A stretch of 64,000 bases of DNA. It comes from Zhengitettix transpicula (taxonomy: Eukaryota > Arthropoda > Insecta > Orthoptera > Tetrigidae). Shown here piece by piece: positions 60,450 to 64,000 of this stretch (its first letter is position 1; the number at the start of each line of letters is the position of its first letter). The notes below the pieces were generated by a model. The model saw only the letters and a list, made by a program, of their open reading frames with translations. It did not search any database and was not told the origin of the DNA. The DNA is taken from assembly GCA_037074705.1 (NCBI GenBank), contig CM073594.1:75378509-75442508 (forward strand), in the 5' to 3' direction. The translations under genes were made by a program, and so were the position numbers.

Positions 60450-62010
60450 GAGGACAAAATGATGAGATTGAGAACAGTGTTTAGAAACCACGTGATAGAA
60501 GCTCAAGCACTTACTGCATCTGCCGAAATGGAGGACGACCACATTGATAGTGTCTCAAGCACTTATTTCATCATCGAAACGGTCTGGAATAATGAGAAAC
60601 CGCGACACAGAGGCTCAAACACATACCTGGTCTGCATAATGGGGATGATAATAAATAGTTGCAGTCTCAAGAAACCACGTGATACAGGCTCAAGCACTTA
60701 GCGGTTCTGTCAAAATGGAGCCGAGATTAAGATAGTTACAAGAAACAACGTGATAGAGTCTCAAGCCCTTACCGGATCTGCAGAATTGAGACGAGATTAA
60801 TAGTTCCAGTGTTAAGAAACCACGTGATAGAAGCTGAAGCACTTAAATGGAACTTTCGAAACGGGTAGAGACTGTTACAGAAACCAGGCGATGGAGACTG
60901 TAAAATTTACTATATTTCGCGGATTTTTTTTTTAGGGCAACAGGCTACATGAGGGTAATCCACATGGTGGCAACTCCCCTTTAATAGCATAGGAAGGGAT
61001 TTAAAAGGGGGGATGCGGAAGGGTAGAGGAAGGTAGACAAGAGTTAACTAGGGCCCCCGGGCTATAGTTTAAGGATGCTTCCCGGCATTCGCCTAAAAGT
61101 AATGCAGGGAAAACCCTAGAAAAACTTGCATCAGTAGGTTGGACATTGGGTACGTGTCCCACGCCCTTCCGATAGCGGGAGAAGAGTTTGCTGTGGGGTC
61201 CGTACCTCAACCAGTTTAGGAGGCAGCAGGCCGACTGTTCCAATGGGAACTGTGAACAATTCTTACCGTATGCCTAAGGTCTGCGACCCCAGAACATACA
61301 CCTCTCAAAACAGGCCGAGATGCCTCGGCTTGTGGGAACCTTAGTTCAAAAACGGAGAGAGGAAAAGACATCCCCAAAGGTAGCTCCTTCCTGTCTCTCC
61401 TACAAAGTTCTGCCTGCGAGAGAACATCCCTCGCAGGTACTGCCTGCGAGAGAATAGCCCTCGCAGACCGTGTCATATTTTGCGGAAATTTGCAAAGAGA
61501 CTGACAGTTTTGGGCGTTAAGAAACCACCTGATAGAGGCTCAATAATTACCCATACGGAGGAGATTATTAGTTACAGAGTTAAGAAACAACGTGATAGAC
61601 TCTCAAACACTTGCCGATTTTTCAGAATGGAGACCCCGAAAATAACAAGTTTTCGGAGCTAAGAAACCTCATGATAGAGGCTCAAGAACTTCGGTAGATG
61701 TTACTGTCCGGTTCTTTCCCCATTACCTAGTTTAGTTGAAGTTGTGAGAGGTTTTTAAGGATAAACGTAAGTTGAAAATGAAATTATTGGCGAGAGGAGA
61801 AACAGACCAATGGCAAAAAGAATAATATAGTAAGAATAATTAGGAGATTAACATTTCAAACAGTCCCTCTTCATGGTAGGAGACATGAGAGTCCGAACGA
61901 CATTTGTAGACACGGTTCAGCTCATAGACACAGTTATCTCAGCTTTCTTCGAGAGGGTCGGGACTAACACAGTGACAAGAAGCCACGAGGTAGAGTCTCA
62001 AGCACTGTAA
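60450..62010. repeat. Degenerate tandem array, about 73-bp unit, split by a retroposon
   Basis: GAAACCACGTGATAGAGGCT-like starts occur at 60484, 60596, 60671, 60742, 60816, 60880, then 61521, 61586, 61662 and 61979, each followed by CAAGCACTTA in better copies. The S copy 3 insertion sits between the sixth and seventh. Confidence 0.8.
60924..61474 (-). mobile_element. Retroposon family S, copy 3 (full length) inside a tandem array
   Basis: Flanked by ATATTTCGCGGA (60912-60923) and ATATTTTGCGGA (61475-61486), one mismatch in 12. Tail and 5' hairpin units are as in copy 1, with the same 5' end (TCGCAGA). It splits a 73-bp tandem array, so it is younger than the array. Confidence 0.85.
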
Positions 62011-62535
62011 ATTGAAAAGGGAAGATTTTTTATTCATTTTTTTTGGGATTTAACATGAAATACATTTTCTTTTATATTTATAAAGAGAAAAAGGCAGAAG
62101 GGTTGAGGCATGTTGGAAAGGTGAAAAAGAGTTAAACTAGCAATTTCTAATTAATCCTAACCGACTTATGAATAATTCAGACTACTCACCCCTTCATTTT
62201 TTCCAGCCAACCGCTTCAACCGGAGTGAGTGATTAATTGCCGCTCACGAAAATTAATATCGTCAGGATGGGGGGTGGGAAAACAGCTGGAAGGATTAGGA
62301 TAAAAAGGGACAGAGAGAATATGGATTTTTTATATATAAAATGAAGAATAAAGGAGGCATTTTCTGGGAGGAATGGGGGTGGGGGTGGGGGTGGAGATAA
62401 CATTTTGACGTCGACTTTGAAAACTTAAAGCCCTCCCTTCCAACCCCATCCTTTCACCCGGGCTTCACGAGAACTCAAAGTAAACTACAACTTTCATAAA
62501 TTAGTTTGCTTTTAATAAAACTAAACCCTTGGCAC
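62011..62535. other. Non-coding stretch
   Basis: A GGGGGT repeat at about 62374-62395; otherwise nothing recognised. Confidence 0.45.
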
Positions 62536-62615
62536 ACTGGGATAGGCTCAGCGGGTAATCCCCAAGGCACATAGACCAGAAGATCCGTCCTCAAGTCTGC
62601 CTATCAGTCTGAACA
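62536..62615 (+). mobile_element. Possible decayed tRNA-derived sequence
   Basis: GGCTCAGCGGGTAA resembles an A box and GTCCTCAAGTC a damaged B box 43 bp later. GATAGGC and GCCTATC at the ends can pair. Weak. Confidence 0.25.
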
Positions 62616-62639
62616 ATTTATTATCATATTTACAACACG

Positions 62640-63240
62640 ATAATATAACAAACACTAAATTTTCATCCCCTAATTGGGGCTCCTCTTCAATTGTTTCAAT
62701 TTAAATAAATTATCTTTAGTCTTTTTTTAAAGAAAACAAAATATTATACACATAATAATACGATAATGTAACAACAATTTACCGATTATTAATTACAAAT
62801 TTATTGCCTGAAAATGTAGATCAACAGAAATTTTTCTAACCTGAAACATTCCGGCCTTAATAACTGTTATCTTAACACAGTTGTTGACAGTATTGTTGAG
62901 TTCTCAATTAACAATAGAAATATAAAAAATTATATAACATTACAAACAGGAATTATAAATTTAAATAAAAAATTTAAGTTGTTTTGAACATTAATAACAA
63001 AAAAAATAGCTTTTTTAGACAGAGCGCGTATTGTTTGACCGATATCAGAAGCTATCCAATTTAAAAATTTAATTTTGTAAATAACGGTTATGTTTAGCTA
63101 AAAATGGTAATATTATAGTAAATTTGAAATTCTTTGCAAAGTGTTTAAGAAATAATCCGAATCCAGTAATTATTAACGAAGTCAATAAGTCTATATTACA
63201 TGTTTTAAAAAAATGGGGATTAGTACAGTAAAAAAATTCT
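62640..63240 (-). mobile_element. Penelope-like element remnant
   Basis: Minus strand at about 63003-63050 encodes ASDIGQTIRALSKK, matching the xIGQTxRAL core of the GIY-YIG domain. The left part has the CCCCTAATTGGGGCTCCTC-type 3' flank. Heavily decayed. Confidence 0.5.
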
Positions 63241-63294
63241 TCTTAGGATTATTAATTGGTAAATTGTTAGTATCGTACATTAATTTTAATTTAT

Positions 63295-63320
63295 ATATAT
63301 ATATATATATGTATATATAT
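63295..63320. repeat. (TA)n microsatellite adjoining unit F
   Basis: TA dinucleotide run with one GT interruption, ending exactly at the LTR-like start. Confidence 0.9.
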
Positions 63321-64000
63321 TGTAATAAACAACTGGATGAAGATTAATTTGCCCCACTTTGGATAAGACATTTATGTAATAAACACATTAATAGGGTTCA
63401 TTAAATGAATGAATCAACAACAAACTTTAATTAAAATGTGAATAATTAGCCACACGTTGAAGACGTAGAATCTATAATGATTAAAAAGGTGGTCTTAAAT
63501 CATAGGAATAATTAACAACATTTACTAAGCTTTAAAAGAAATTTATTAATTCGTGGCATTTTTGAAAATACAATTCTTATATCATAACAATCAAATACGT
63601 CGGATCTCTATATCTCAGGGTCACTACTGGGTTTGATAATTAGAACAAAATCAATGTATAGACGGACAATTAACAATTCAAAATATAAAAAATTAACTTA
63701 AAACAATATGAAAATAAGTGAAACAGAAGAAAACTAAATTTAACTAAATCTGACTATACCTTTCTAATTATCGTTTACAAATTTATATCAAAGTTTTGGT
63801 TACTCATGGAACGTCTGTCTGGTACTAGATCTCTCTTGTAGCTTGAAAACTACCACTAAAAGCCATTTTAACACAGACTCTACACTTCATTGAAGATTTT
63901 AATACACGCGATTAAAATACTCGTCCTCTGCTAGCTGGAACCTCGGATGAGCCGCACCCTTTGGTCTGCTAGTAGATTCCGGTCTCCTCTATGCGATACT
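63321..64000. mobile_element. Solo-LTR-like unit F, cut by the window end
   Basis: Begins TGTAATAAAC directly after a (TA)n tract. Core at 63612-63640, followed by the same downstream blocks as units A, B and E. The right end is outside the window. Confidence 0.6.

Noticed and set aside
60426..60701. 91-codon plus frame
   Set aside because: Runs through the 73-bp tandem array; the units are not multiples of three and not in a constant frame.
60484..61979. Spaced repeats considered as a CRISPR array
   Set aside because: Units are degenerate and tandem along their whole length, with no constant repeat/variable spacer pattern, in eukaryotic DNA.

Overview
The window looks like AT-rich, repeat-rich arthropod nuclear DNA. 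The grounds are two intron-split genes with the layout of arthropod cuticular-protein genes, one ending in a clear Rebers-Riddiford (chitin_bind_4) domain, and a repeat load typical of arthropods: Penelope-like elements, Helitrons, hAT, tRNA-derived SINEs and LTR-like units. Nothing prokaryotic or organellar is seen. I cannot name the species; a pancrustacean is likely, by inference only.

Gene 1 (plus strand, 6765-21545) is the best-supported gene. A TATA box at 6708 precedes a 12-nt coding exon. A 13-kb first intron follows, then a 930-bp exon holding the rest of the signal peptide and a long hydrophilic, glutamine-rich region. A 574-bp second intron separates this from a last exon that encodes the whole RR domain and stop. 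All joins are phase 0 and the product is 380 residues, most like pro-resilin-type cuticle proteins. Gene 2 (plus strand, 48132 onward) starts the same way: a 7-codon exon, a 1.9-kb intron, and an exon completing a signal peptide followed by a disordered Ala/Pro/His-rich chain. Its last exon is probably beyond the window. The two genes share orientation and architecture, so they may belong to one cuticular-protein cluster.

The rest is mostly repeats. (i) Seven ~1-kb units (593, 4879, 27069, 31914, 34925, 42839, 63321) begin TG, end CA and all sit in ATAT or (TA)n; they look like solo LTRs. (ii) Three copies of a ~550-bp retroposon (2663, 16726, 60924), each with an A-rich tail and an 11-12-bp target duplication, plus a decayed fourth at 50551. 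(iii) Penelope-like debris with recognisable GIY-YIG codons at 18.7, 49.4, 51.0 and 63.0 kb, all on the minus strand. (iv) Helitron ends (GC hairpin then CTAG|T) at 31.2, 38.4, 40.3 and 45.8 kb. (v) A 2.05-kb non-autonomous hAT element at 22158-24207 with an 8-bp target duplication. (vi) A tRNA-derived SINE at 28317. (vii) Degenerate tandem arrays at 11.7-12.1, 52.0-53.25, 57.5-58.45 and 60.45-62.0 kb. Long purine-rich stretches explain most of the spurious Phe/Leu/Ser-rich minus-strand reading frames.

Items worth a second look outside repeats: a TATA-plus-CRE-plus-X-box region at 43.96-44.72 kb that looks like the promoter of an unannotated gene; a 28-codon signal-peptide-like frame at 25512 behind a TATA-like box; and two adjacent coding-like frames at 40.9-41.4 kb.
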